From the NCBI RefSeq assembly GCF_030053345.1, contig NZ_JASGBP010000001.1:372001-436000 (forward strand): DNA of 64,000 nucleotides. The letters are read 5' to 3'. The stretch comes from Flavobacterium sedimenticola (GTDB lineage: Bacteria > Bacteroidota > Bacteroidia > Flavobacteriales > Flavobacteriaceae). A model generated the notes under the pieces. That model was not told the origin of the DNA. It saw only the letters and a program-made list of their open reading frames with translations, and made no database searches. Shown piece after piece: positions 1-7,885 of this stretch. Positions within the stretch are counted from its first letter, which is position 1, and each line of letters begins with the position of its first letter. Made by a program: the position numbers and the translations under genes.

Positions 1-98
1 GTTATTCAACCATTTTCCTGCTGCCAAAACTCGCTGTAACGGTGTTACGAGCTCAAACAATTTTGGCATCAGGGCTAAAAAACAAACTAAAGGCATGA
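1..98 (+). CDS. 3' end of an upstream gene, product unknown
   Basis: The third forward frame is open from the window edge to a TGA at 96-98. That stop overlaps the ATG at 95 in an ATGA arrangement, which is typical of translationally coupled genes. The 31 visible residues are hydrophobic at first (IFLLPKLAVTVL) and end in a lysine-rich tail, as in the C-terminus of a membrane protein. The family cannot be recognised from so little. The frame used by the next gene is also open to the edge, so this call rests mainly on the coupled stop/start and the plausible tail. Confidence 0.4.
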   Translation, partial: YSTIFLLPKLAVTVLRAQTILASGLKNKLKA

Positions 99-976
99 AA
101 AGAATCGTCTTACTTACGTTCCTGATTTTAAAAGTAAACCTGGTTTTAGGTCAGGTTAAAGGTGTGGTAGTAGACGAAAGCAACAAACCGATTCCATACG
201 TGAATATTTGGCTCGAAAATCAGAGCATTGCCGGTACTTCGGAAGAAGACGGCTCGTTTGTTATTGCTAATCTGAACGGGAATCAAGCCCTTCTATTTAC
301 TGCCATGGGTTTTGAAAACAAAACCGTCAATAGTGCCGAGGTTGGCAAAGTGGTGCTGATGCAATCCACCATTGCGTTGAAAGAAGTAAAACTTGAAAAC
401 CCGCGTGCCAGTCTCAGCAACCAAATCGATGTGTTTGACCGAAAAAAGGTTCACTTATATTACGGTTTAGGACTTACGCAATGGTCTTTGGCCAAACAAT
501 TTACCTTCAATGACACCATCCAAAAAACGCCCTATCTTAAAAAAATCATAGTCAAAACGCAATCCTATGGCGGCAGTTCCTCGGTTCGGGTGAGAGTAAC
601 CGCCATTGGCCCCGACGGAAATCCGGGAGAAGATTTAATTCGCGATAACTTAATTTTTAAAATCAAAAGCGGCGACCGAATATCGGAATGGGATGTTTCT
701 CAATACCAACTCAAAATAGACGAGGAAGGTATTTTTGTGGTCATCGAATATTTGTTGGTTAGCGAAAACCAATACATTCTTTACGACAAAAACAAGAAGC
801 CGTATTTGCACAGCAGACCTGCCATTGGGACCATTCCGTCTGAAGAAGTCAGTTTTTGGGTGTATAACAAACAATGGAAAAAAATGGACAAGCGCAACCC
901 GTATAATTATCCCGACGAAGAACATTATTTCAACAAATACATCGAATTAGCGATGAGTTTAAAATTAACCAACTGA
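95..976 (+). CDS. Secreted CarboxypepD_reg-like domain protein, first of a tandem pair
   Basis: This 293-residue protein starts with a signal peptide (residues 1-19, ending VLG). A carboxypeptidase regulatory-like beta-sandwich follows at about residues 20-90, recognisable from GVVVDESNKPIPYVNIWLEN, a later EEDGSF turn and an AMGFENK segment. In Bacteroidetes this domain is common at the N-terminus of TonB-dependent receptors and other envelope proteins. Here no receptor plug or barrel follows. The remaining 200 residues are an unrecognised, probably beta-rich module. The stop overlaps the next gene's ATG (976), and that gene encodes a paralogue with the same architecture, so the two are probably co-translated and exported to the envelope. 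The function is unknown. Confidence 0.85.
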   Translation: MKRIVLLTFLILKVNLVLGQVKGVVVDESNKPIPYVNIWLENQSIAGTSEEDGSFVIANLNGNQALLFTAMGFENKTVNSAEVGKVVLMQSTIALKEVKLENPRASLSNQIDVFDRKKVHLYYGLGLTQWSLAKQFTFNDTIQKTPYLKKIIVKTQSYGGSSSVRVRVTAIGPDGNPGEDLIRDNLIFKIKSGDRISEWDVSQYQLKIDEEGIFVVIEYLLVSENQYILYDKNKKPYLHSRPAIGTIPSEEVSFWVYNKQWKKMDKRNPYNYPDEEHYFNKYIELAMSLKLTN

Positions 977-1842
977 TGAAAGTAACCTTGTTATTTATAT
1001 TCTTTTCCATTTCTCTTTCCGCCCAAATCAGAGGCGTGGTGAAAGACAGTCTTACCGGACAACCCATTTCGTATGTCAATATTTGGGTCGAAAACGAGAA
1101 TATAGCGACCACTACCGAGGAAGACGGCACCTTTACAATCAGTACCATAGGAACGAAGAACCTCATTTTTTCGGCTTTGGGCTATGAGAAGAAAATCCAA
1201 AAGGCAGCTGAATCGACCGTGGTGGCTTTGCGTGCTAAAACCTTCGACCTCGATGAGGTAGTCATTTCCAACAGCATCGAAACCAAGCAAATTACCATCG
1301 GACTTACCCAAAATACAGTCGCTCAAGCCTTTGATAACGGCCCGAGAATGGACGTGAAGTTTTTCCCGTATCAACCCTCATATAAAAAAACGAAGTACAT
1401 CAAAAAAGTAACCTTATATACCGACAGTAGAATAGAAGGAGCCACAATAAAACTGCGCTTTTTTAAGGCGGATGAGCATGGTTTCCCGGGAGTTGAAATG
1501 CTACAAAAAGATCTGATAGTGACGGTTAAAACCGGCACCAAAAGCAACAAAATAGATTTGTCCGATTACCATTTAGTGATGCCTAAAACCGGACTTTTTG
1601 TAGGTTTTGAAAAATTGATGATTGAAAAAAACAAAAAGGAGAAAACCATCGTCGATGCCAATACTCAAACCACAACCATTCAAAAAACCTATTATCCCTT
1701 GGTATTGTACAACTATGTGGAACGCGATGCCTTGTTTACGTATTCGGGCGGAAAATGGAATAAGCAAGTCAGTGAAAACAACGCCAATTCAGGAAAGATA
1801 AAGGTTTATGAACCGGCAATCAACCTTATTTTAACCAACTAA
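976..1842 (+). CDS. Secreted CarboxypepD_reg-like domain protein, second of a tandem pair
   Basis: This 288-residue paralogue of the preceding gene starts with a signal peptide ending at about residue 16 (SLSAQ). The same regulatory-like domain follows: GVVKDSLTGQPISYVNIWVE, then EEDGTF and a SALGYEKK segment. The C-terminal halves also correspond, with KTKYIKKVTLYTDS here against TPYLKKIIVKTQS in the first copy. The two probably arose by tandem duplication. The paralogues have diverged well beyond simple redundancy. A -7-like box of the next transcription unit lies just downstream. An envelope location is inferred and the role is unknown. Confidence 0.85.
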   Translation: MKVTLLFIFFSISLSAQIRGVVKDSLTGQPISYVNIWVENENIATTTEEDGTFTISTIGTKNLIFSALGYEKKIQKAAESTVVALRAKTFDLDEVVISNSIETKQITIGLTQNTVAQAFDNGPRMDVKFFPYQPSYKKTKYIKKVTLYTDSRIEGATIKLRFFKADEHGFPGVEMLQKDLIVTVKTGTKSNKIDLSDYHLVMPKTGLFVGFEKLMIEKNKKEKTIVDANTQTTTIQKTYYPLVLYNYVERDALFTYSGGKWNKQVSENNANSGKIKVYEPAINLILTN

Positions 1843-1855
1843 ACGGTAAAAAGCC

Positions 1856-1863
1856 TATATTTG
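1856..1863 (+). promoter_or_regulatory. Putative Bacteroidetes -7 box upstream of the polysaccharide locus
   Basis: TATATTTG matches the TAnnTTTG consensus of Bacteroidetes housekeeping promoters. It lies 112 bases before the ATG at 1975. I see no TTG at the usual 17-23 base distance upstream, so the support is the -7 box alone. Confidence 0.45.
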
Positions 1864-1889
1864 CGGGTTAGAAAAAAAGAATTAATAAA

Positions 1890-1988
1890 ATGAGCCAGTA
1901 TTGGTTTTACAATTTTAACCAATGGTTCGCTGGCAAATTACATCTGACACATCAGATAGAATTAACAAAAACAGATGAAAGAAATTAA
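1890..1988 (+). CDS. Possible 32-residue small ORF overlapping the next start
   Basis: An ATG at 1890 opens a short frame rich in aromatic residues (MSQYWFYNFNQWFAGK and so on). It ends in a TAA at 1986-1988, 14 bases inside the following gene, in another frame. It begins 27 bases after the putative -7 box. It could be a leader peptide coupled to the gene at 1975 or a chance ORF. No family is recognised, and conservation would be needed to accept it. Confidence 0.2.
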   Translation: MSQYWFYNFNQWFAGKLHLTHQIELTKTDERN

Positions 1989-3663
1989 AAACATTTCGCG
2001 CTCCAGAGCGCAAGAGTCGTCGGCGGCTATCGAACGACTGTACATTACGATGAGACATTTATTCAACAGAGGTTTTTACAAACCCATGGGTGTCTCGGGA
2101 GAAACCTTACGAGAAGCGTTATTATCTCTAAGGCCCGAAATTTACGGAAGCATCGCAGAAGAAAAAGTAGAACTCAACGGTTTGTTGTATGTGATTGAAA
2201 GGCTTCCGGTAGGCATCGAAGAATGTCGATTTATCAACTTAACTTCAGACGAAGGCTACTCCAAATCCCATTTTAAGGCCATCATTCCTCCCAAAAGAAG
2301 AAGAAATTGTTACCGCATCGATGAAGAACAAATGAACGTGGAAATCACCCGTGGGCGTTCGGACATCTATGATATTTTGACACACTTGACGTTTATTTTT
2401 ATCGAATCGCACAAAATCAAAGACCGCGTGTTATTGGATGAAAATGAAGTAGAAGTGACCCGCGATTGGCAAAAGTTAGAGCAAGCGGTTTTGCAAAACA
2501 AAAAGCTTTCCCAAACCGAAAAAGAAATCGCCATTTCCCATGCTGCTAATGTGTTGGGCAGAAGTTTTTCGGAAGTGTTAGACATTTACGATTCTTTTGC
2601 AACCAAAGAAAAACCGGATCGTTTTTTACATGTTATTTACTGGTTAGGAAAATTAGCCATTGAGGAAATAGTAGACAATAACAAACGCACCATTACCTTT
2701 AGTCCGATTTTACGAGAAAGATTAGGACATCACATTCACGGCGAAATTTGGGCGACCAATATCAAGCAGGTTTTAAAAGAAAATCAGCTTTTAGAAAGAC
2801 CCATTCACATCATCAGTGCCAACATGCACAGTGTGATGAATTCTATTTTCGCTACCACGGTTTTACAATCGAAGTTTAAAGATAAAGACGATTTTGTAAT
2901 TTACGAAGAATTGAGTAAATCGGGAGCTGATGCCTTGCGAGGAAAAGTAGAAGAGTTTGCCTTAAAGCACGGGATGATTTCTTTGCCCGATCAATCGGGG
3001 ACCAATATTGACGTTCAAATTTTTGACACGGCGAAAATTGATTGGAAAAAATCGAGTTTTCCAACGGCCAAAATAGGCAAACAAGCACCGGTACTGATTG
3101 TTATGGATTATGCTTTCGGAGAACAGGCTTTTGAAACGATCGATGAGCTTTTGAAGCCCTATAAAGAGGGCAAAAGCAAAACCTTTTTAAAGGTGGAGTC
3201 GGTTTCTATTATGGGGAAAGCCGGAATTTTAGAAGGCGGAAAAGGCGATATTATGATTCCGTCTGCCCATATTAATGAAGGAACCGCTGATAACTATCCG
3301 TTTGAAAACGAGTTAACCGCCGAAATGTTTGAAGGCAATGGGATTCCGGTCTTTTCGGGTCCAATGGTTACGGTTCTCGGCACTTCATTACAAAACAAAG
3401 ACTTGTTGAAATTTTTCCACGAGTCTACTTGGGAAGTCATCGGATTGGAAATGGAAGGCGCTTATTATCAAAAAGCGATTCAATCGGCCTCTAAAATCAG
3501 AAAAAGCATCAATACAGCGGTAAAAGTACGCTATGCCTATTATGCTTCAGACAATCCTTTAGAAACCGGAAGCACGTTAGCCTCCGGCGGATTAGGAACA
3601 ACAGGCGTAAAACCGACGTATTTAATTACCATCAAAATATTAGAACAAATCTTTAACGTATAA
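1975..3663 (+). CDS. Nucleoside-phosphorylase-like protein of unknown function (DUF6909-like)
   Basis: This 562-residue, apparently cytoplasmic protein has no signal peptide or membrane segment. I believe it belongs to the flavobacterial DUF6909 group, but could not check. The C-terminal third resembles the purine nucleoside phosphorylase/nucleosidase fold. MGKAGILEGGKGDIMIPS at residues 413-430 looks like the Gly-rich strand and GD-(I/V) motif of that family. GLEMEGAYYQKA from residue 490 (E492, M493, E494) looks like its nucleoside-binding MEG signature. The N-terminal 400 residues match nothing I know. The gene ends 10 bases before the Wzz-like gene, so it probably leads the polysaccharide operon. 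A nucleoside or sugar-nucleotide-related activity is only an inference. Confidence 0.75.
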   Translation: MKEIKNISRSRAQESSAAIERLYITMRHLFNRGFYKPMGVSGETLREALLSLRPEIYGSIAEEKVELNGLLYVIERLPVGIEECRFINLTSDEGYSKSHFKAIIPPKRRRNCYRIDEEQMNVEITRGRSDIYDILTHLTFIFIESHKIKDRVLLDENEVEVTRDWQKLEQAVLQNKKLSQTEKEIAISHAANVLGRSFSEVLDIYDSFATKEKPDRFLHVIYWLGKLAIEEIVDNNKRTITFSPILRERLGHHIHGEIWATNIKQVLKENQLLERPIHIISANMHSVMNSIFATTVLQSKFKDKDDFVIYEELSKSGADALRGKVEEFALKHGMISLPDQSGTNIDVQIFDTAKIDWKKSSFPTAKIGKQAPVLIVMDYAFGEQAFETIDELLKPYKEGKSKTFLKVESVSIMGKAGILEGGKGDIMIPSAHINEGTADNYPFENELTAEMFEGNGIPVFSGPMVTVLGTSLQNKDLLKFFHESTWEVIGLEMEGAYYQKAIQSASKIRKSINTAVKVRYAYYASDNPLETGSTLASGGLGTTGVKPTYLITIKILEQIFNV

Positions 3664-3673
3664 CCTTCAAAAC

Positions 3674-4657
3674 ATGACTGCTACACCTCAAAACAATCAA
3701 GACAACCAAGAGATTGATTTGTCACAACTTTCCAAAAAAATAGGAAGTTTTTTTGAAAACATTACCACTCAAATTTTCAGAGCCTTTTTGTTTTTCAGAC
3801 GAAATATCATTTGGGTTGGTATTTTGTTTGTCATTGGAGCCGGATTAGGGTATTATTTAGACAAAACAGACAAAGTATACAACAATCAGATTATTGTATT
3901 GCCTAATTTTAACTCTACTGACTATGTATATACCACGGTGGAACTCATCAATGCGAAGATAGAAGAAGGAGACACGATTTTCTTGAAGGAAGTGGTTGGA
4001 ATTAAAGAACCCAAAAAAGTACTCAAAGTTTCTATCTCTCCCATACCGGATGTGTATAAGTTTATCGACAACAAACCTCAAAACTTTGAACTTATTAAAT
4101 TAATGTCGGAAGACGGCGACATCAAAAAAGTGGTAGGGGAAACCTTAACCAGTAAAAATTATCCGTATCACAGCATTTCTTTTGTAACCAATGGAATTAC
4201 TTCCAAAGAAAAAACAGTAGACCCGCTCTTAAATTATCTCAATAATTCAGCGTATTACCAAGCCATTCAAAAGGAGTACGTGAATAATGTTAAAATTAAA
4301 ATAGCTAAAAATGATTCCATCATTAGTCAGATTGACGGATTTTTAAATGCATTTAACAATACGGTTAACGGTTCTCAAAAAAGTGATAAGTTGATTTATT
4401 ATAACGAAAATGCGCAATTGGCTGATGTAATCAAGGCTAAAGATGAGTTGCTGTTAGAACAGGGAAACAAGAGAATCGAATTAATTAATTTGGATAAAAT
4501 TGTCAAAGACAACAGTATTATTCTGAATATATTGGACCGCAGTGCAGTTAATAATAAAATGAAACTCATACTGCCATTGTTCTTGATAGGAATTTTTGTT
4601 TTAGTATCGATTTTGAAAAAATACTACAAGTATCAAATGGCCAAGATAAATTCATAA
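3674..4657 (+). CDS. Wzz-like chain-length determinant protein
   Basis: This 327-residue inner-membrane protein has two predicted transmembrane helices, at about residues 46-64 and 297-315. They enclose a roughly 230-residue periplasmic domain with a helical, coiled-coil-prone second half. This is the layout of Wzz/polysaccharide co-polymerases, which set chain length in Wzx/Wzy-dependent pathways. No C-terminal tyrosine-kinase domain is present. The gene is tightly packed between the phosphorylase-like gene and rfbA, and a Wzy-like polymerase lies downstream, which supports the role. Sequence similarity to classical Wzz proteins is weak, as usual for the family. Confidence 0.75.
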   Translation: MTATPQNNQDNQEIDLSQLSKKIGSFFENITTQIFRAFLFFRRNIIWVGILFVIGAGLGYYLDKTDKVYNNQIIVLPNFNSTDYVYTTVELINAKIEEGDTIFLKEVVGIKEPKKVLKVSISPIPDVYKFIDNKPQNFELIKLMSEDGDIKKVVGETLTSKNYPYHSISFVTNGITSKEKTVDPLLNYLNNSAYYQAIQKEYVNNVKIKIAKNDSIISQIDGFLNAFNNTVNGSQKSDKLIYYNENAQLADVIKAKDELLLEQGNKRIELINLDKIVKDNSIILNILDRSAVNNKMKLILPLFLIGIFVLVSILKKYYKYQMAKINS

Positions 4658-4660
4658 TCT

Positions 4661-5518
4661 ATGAAAGGTATCATTTTAGCCGGCGGTTCGGGTACACGTT
4701 TGCATCCATTGACTTTAGCGGTCAGCAAACAGTTGATGCCGATTTATGATAAGCCGATGATTTATTATCCTTTATCTACTTTAATTTGGTCCGGAATCCG
4801 CGAGATACTGATTATATCAACTCCGCATGATTTACCGTTATTCCGACAATTGTTGGGCGATGGTTCGAGTTTGGGCTGCCGATTTGAGTATGCCGTACAG
4901 GAAAACCCCAATGGTTTGGCCGAAGCGTTCATCATAGGGAAAGAGTTTATCGGTCGTGATAAAGTCGCGTTGGTTTTAGGAGATAATATTTTTTACGGAA
5001 CCGGTCTTTCCGACTTGCTTTTGGCCAATAACAATCCGGATGGCGGGATTATTTATGCCTATCATGTGCACGATCCGGAACGTTATGGCGTAGTTGAATT
5101 TGACGACAAAGGAAATGTGCTTTCTATAGAAGAAAAACCATTACACCCCAAATCGAACTATGCCGTTCCCGGAATTTATTTTTATGACAACGATGTGGTT
5201 GACATAGCAGCCCATATTCAACCCAGCTCACGCGGTGAGTTGGAGATTACCGATGTCAATAAAGAATATTTGAAAAGAGGAAAACTCAAAGTCAGTATAC
5301 TCGATCGAGGTACTGCCTGGCTGGATACCGGTACATTTAATTCTTTGATGCAGGCCAGCCAATTTGTTCAAGTTATTGAGGAACGACAAGGGTTGAAAAT
5401 AGGCGCCATTGAAGAGGCGGCCTACCGTATGGGCTTTATTGATGCCGAACAATTAAAAAAATTAGCTCAACCGTTACTTAAAAGCGGCTATGGGAATCAC
5501 TTATTAAGTTTGATCTAA
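4661..5518 (+). CDS. rfbA: Glucose-1-phosphate thymidylyltransferase
   Basis: RfbA (RmlA) joins glucose-1-phosphate and dTTP to give dTDP-glucose, the first step of dTDP-L-rhamnose synthesis. The 285-residue length is typical. The nucleotide-binding signature GGSGTRLHP is at residues 8-16, the [11 protein letters not shown] motif at 23-33, and the metal-binding LGDN at 106-109. A later GTAWLDTGT segment is also characteristic. The start is 3 bases after the Wzz-like gene and rfbC follows after one base, so these genes form an operon. The pathway's second enzyme, rfbB, is not next to it. Confidence 0.97.
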   Translation: MKGIILAGGSGTRLHPLTLAVSKQLMPIYDKPMIYYPLSTLIWSGIREILIISTPHDLPLFRQLLGDGSSLGCRFEYAVQENPNGLAEAFIIGKEFIGRDKVALVLGDNIFYGTGLSDLLLANNNPDGGIIYAYHVHDPERYGVVEFDDKGNVLSIEEKPLHPKSNYAVPGIYFYDNDVVDIAAHIQPSSRGELEITDVNKEYLKRGKLKVSILDRGTAWLDTGTFNSLMQASQFVQVIEERQGLKIGAIEEAAYRMGFIDAEQLKKLAQPLLKSGYGNHLLSLI

Positions 5519-5519
5519 C

Positions 5520-6071
5520 ATGAATTTTATCCCGACAAAACTGGAAGGATGTTTTATTTGTGAGCCTAAAATAATTCCCGACGGAAGGGGCTATTTTATG
5601 GAAAGTTTTAACGAAAAAACGTTTGAACAAGGCATTGGGCAAAAAGTTCATTTTGTGCAGGACAATCAATCTTTTTCTTCCAAAGGCGTTTTGAGAGGAT
5701 TGCACTATCAAACCGGCGAACATGCTCAGGCTAAATTAGTGCGCGTTTTGGCCGGAGAAGTTTTGGATGTAGCGGTCGACATGCGACCGGAGTCCCCTAC
5801 TTTCGGGCAGCATGTGTCGGTAGTACTATCGGCCGAAAATCAAAAACAATTCTTTGTGCCAAGAGGTTTTGCCCACGGATTTTTGGTATTGAGTGACACC
5901 GCCGTTTTCTTTTATAAATGTGATAATTTTTACAATAAAGAAAGTGAAGGCGGCGTGATTTACAATGATGAAACGATTGGTATCGATTGGCAATTTCCTG
6001 CAGAAAAGCTCATTATTTCAGACAAGGATAAAGTCCAACCCATATTGGCTAATGCCCAAAAAGTATGGTAG
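5520..6071 (+). CDS. rfbC: dTDP-4-dehydrorhamnose 3,5-epimerase
   Basis: RfbC (RmlC) epimerises C3 and C5 of dTDP-4-keto-6-deoxyglucose. The 183-residue cupin carries the expected LRGLHYQ motif at residues 58-64 with the catalytic base His62. It also carries LDVAVDMR at 82-89 and FVPRGFAHGF at 112-121. The N-terminal DGRGYFMESF segment is standard for the family. The last 7 bases overlap the start of rfbD, indicating coupled translation. Confidence 0.97.
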   Translation: MNFIPTKLEGCFICEPKIIPDGRGYFMESFNEKTFEQGIGQKVHFVQDNQSFSSKGVLRGLHYQTGEHAQAKLVRVLAGEVLDVAVDMRPESPTFGQHVSVVLSAENQKQFFVPRGFAHGFLVLSDTAVFFYKCDNFYNKESEGGVIYNDETIGIDWQFPAEKLIISDKDKVQPILANAQKVW

Positions 6072-6928
6072 TTTTAGTCACAGGCAGCAACGGACAATTG
6101 GGGCAAAGTTTGCAATTTTTGGCGCCACGATTTCCCGAAATTCAATTTGTTTTTTGTACGTCATCTGATTTGGATATTACGAACAAACAAAACTGTGAAG
6201 CCGTTTTTGCCCAAATACAACCCCATTATTGTATCAATGCGGCGGCTTATACTGCGGTTGATAAAGCCGAAAGCGAACCCGAAAAAGCGTATAAAATCAA
6301 TGTGATGGGCGCTAAAAATTTGGCTGAAGTTTGTAAGGCGCATCGCACCATTTTACTTCACATTTCCACTGATTTTGTGTTTGACGGTAAAAAAACCACA
6401 CCCTACACAGAAACCGATATTCCTAATCCTACCGGAGTTTACGGCAAAACCAAATTAGAAGGAGAAATTGAGATTCAAAAGACTTTGGAACAGCATTACA
6501 TTATCAGAACGTCTTGGGTGTATTCGCAATTCGGGCATAACTTTATGAAAACCATGTTGCGCTTAGCTTCGGAAAGAGATCGTATTTCGGTCGTAAATGA
6601 CCAAATCGGAACGCCGACTCATGCAGTAGATTTGGCCGAATGTTTGGTAAAGATAATTTGTCACAGAGAGCTTGTCGAAGTGCAAAAACCCACAAACCAT
6701 GACTTCGGAATTTATAACTTCAGCAACGAAGGACAATGTTCATGGTATGATTTTGCCCGAGCAATATTCAGTATTAATGATATTTCGATACATTTACAAC
6801 CTATTCCTACGTCAGAATTTCCTACTCCGGCGAAAAGACCCGCCTATAGCGTATTGGATAAAACCAAGATTAAGACGGTTTTTGGAATAGATATCAAAGA
6901 TTGGGAATCCAGGATAAGATGTCAATAA
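6065..6928 (+). CDS. rfbD: dTDP-4-dehydrorhamnose reductase
   Basis: RfbD (RmlD) reduces the epimerised intermediate to dTDP-L-rhamnose with NAD(P)H. The 287-residue short-chain dehydrogenase has the Rossmann motif GSNGQLG at residues 7-13, the STDFVFDG segment near 101, and the catalytic Tyr126/Lys130 pair in VYGKTK. The substrate-binding end is recognisable (the RPAYSVLD segment). It overlaps rfbC by 7 bases. The following glycosyltransferase begins one base after its stop. Confidence 0.96.
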   Translation: MVVLVTGSNGQLGQSLQFLAPRFPEIQFVFCTSSDLDITNKQNCEAVFAQIQPHYCINAAAYTAVDKAESEPEKAYKINVMGAKNLAEVCKAHRTILLHISTDFVFDGKKTTPYTETDIPNPTGVYGKTKLEGEIEIQKTLEQHYIIRTSWVYSQFGHNFMKTMLRLASERDRISVVNDQIGTPTHAVDLAECLVKIICHRELVEVQKPTNHDFGIYNFSNEGQCSWYDFARAIFSINDISIHLQPIPTSEFPTPAKRPAYSVLDKTKIKTVFGIDIKDWESRIRCQ

Positions 6929-6929
6929 C

Positions 6930-7883
6930 GTGAACGGAACTAAAAAAATTTATTGTATTGCACCGGTGTACAACGACTGGGAAAGTTTTGACATTTTGTT
7001 AGCCCACATAGCAAAGTTGCAAAACAATGACAGAGAGGCCTATCAATATGCCTTAATTGCTGTAAATGACGGTTCTAATGAGGAACATCAAATAGCCCAT
7101 CCGAGCTTACCGATAACCATTTTACATCTTAAAGTGAATGTAGGCCATCAACGAGCAATTGCGGTTGGGTTGCAGTATGTTTACAACGAAATTCAAGATG
7201 CCGATTATATTGTGGTTTTGGACAGTGACGGCGAAGACCGTCCGGAGGACATTCCGGCTTTATTAGAAAAAGCCAATGTTGAAGGCCAACGCAAAATTAT
7301 TTTTGCCCAACGCAATAAAAGACAAGAGTCGGTTCTCTTCAAGACAGGCTATTTTTTCTATAAATCATTATTTCACTACTTAACCGGACAAAAAATCAGT
7401 TTTGGAAACTTTAGTGTTATTCCGGTCAAACTTTTAGGGAAAGTGGTGCATCAAAGCAATATTTGGAATCATTATTCAGGAGGAATCATACAGTCCAAAA
7501 TTCCGTATGATATGGTTTTACTCGATAGGGGTAAGCGATACAAAGGTGTTTCCAAAATGAATTTCAACAATTTGATTATCCACGGGTTGAGCTCCATTTC
7601 GGTATATTTTGACCAAATTTCCATCAAGATATTAAGACTATCCTTGATTGGGATTGTCCTTTGTTTTTTATCGGTGATGTATGTTTTAGGCGAAAAATTA
7701 TTCACCAATTATGCTATTCCGGGTTGGGCCTCGAGTCTTATTTTAATCATCTCCGGGATTATTCTCCAACTGTTTTCGGTGACTTTGATTGTGCTTTTAT
7801 TGCAGCTTAGCACCCGAAAAAATATCAGTTCGCCAAACAGTAAAATTTATTTGGATTTTATTGAAAATATTGAAAAATATTAA
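6930..7883 (+). CDS. Membrane-anchored family 2 glycosyltransferase
   Basis: This 317-residue protein starts at GTG, two bases after the rfbD stop. The GT-A fold shows NDGS at residues 46-49 and a DSDGEDRPED metal-binding segment from residue 98. Two C-terminal transmembrane helices (about 232-255 and 265-292) resemble polyprenyl-phosphate glycosyltransferases of the GtrB/DPM1 kind. That class makes lipid-linked sugar donors for GT-C enzymes on the outer face of the membrane. The next gene encodes just such a multi-membrane GT-C protein, so the two may act as a pair; this is inference. The substrate sugar is unknown. Confidence 0.88.
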   Translation: MNGTKKIYCIAPVYNDWESFDILLAHIAKLQNNDREAYQYALIAVNDGSNEEHQIAHPSLPITILHLKVNVGHQRAIAVGLQYVYNEIQDADYIVVLDSDGEDRPEDIPALLEKANVEGQRKIIFAQRNKRQESVLFKTGYFFYKSLFHYLTGQKISFGNFSVIPVKLLGKVVHQSNIWNHYSGGIIQSKIPYDMVLLDRGKRYKGVSKMNFNNLIIHGLSSISVYFDQISIKILRLSLIGIVLCFLSVMYVLGEKLFTNYAIPGWASSLILIISGIILQLFSVTLIVLLLQLSTRKNISSPNSKIYLDFIENIEKY

Positions 7884-7885
7884 GC

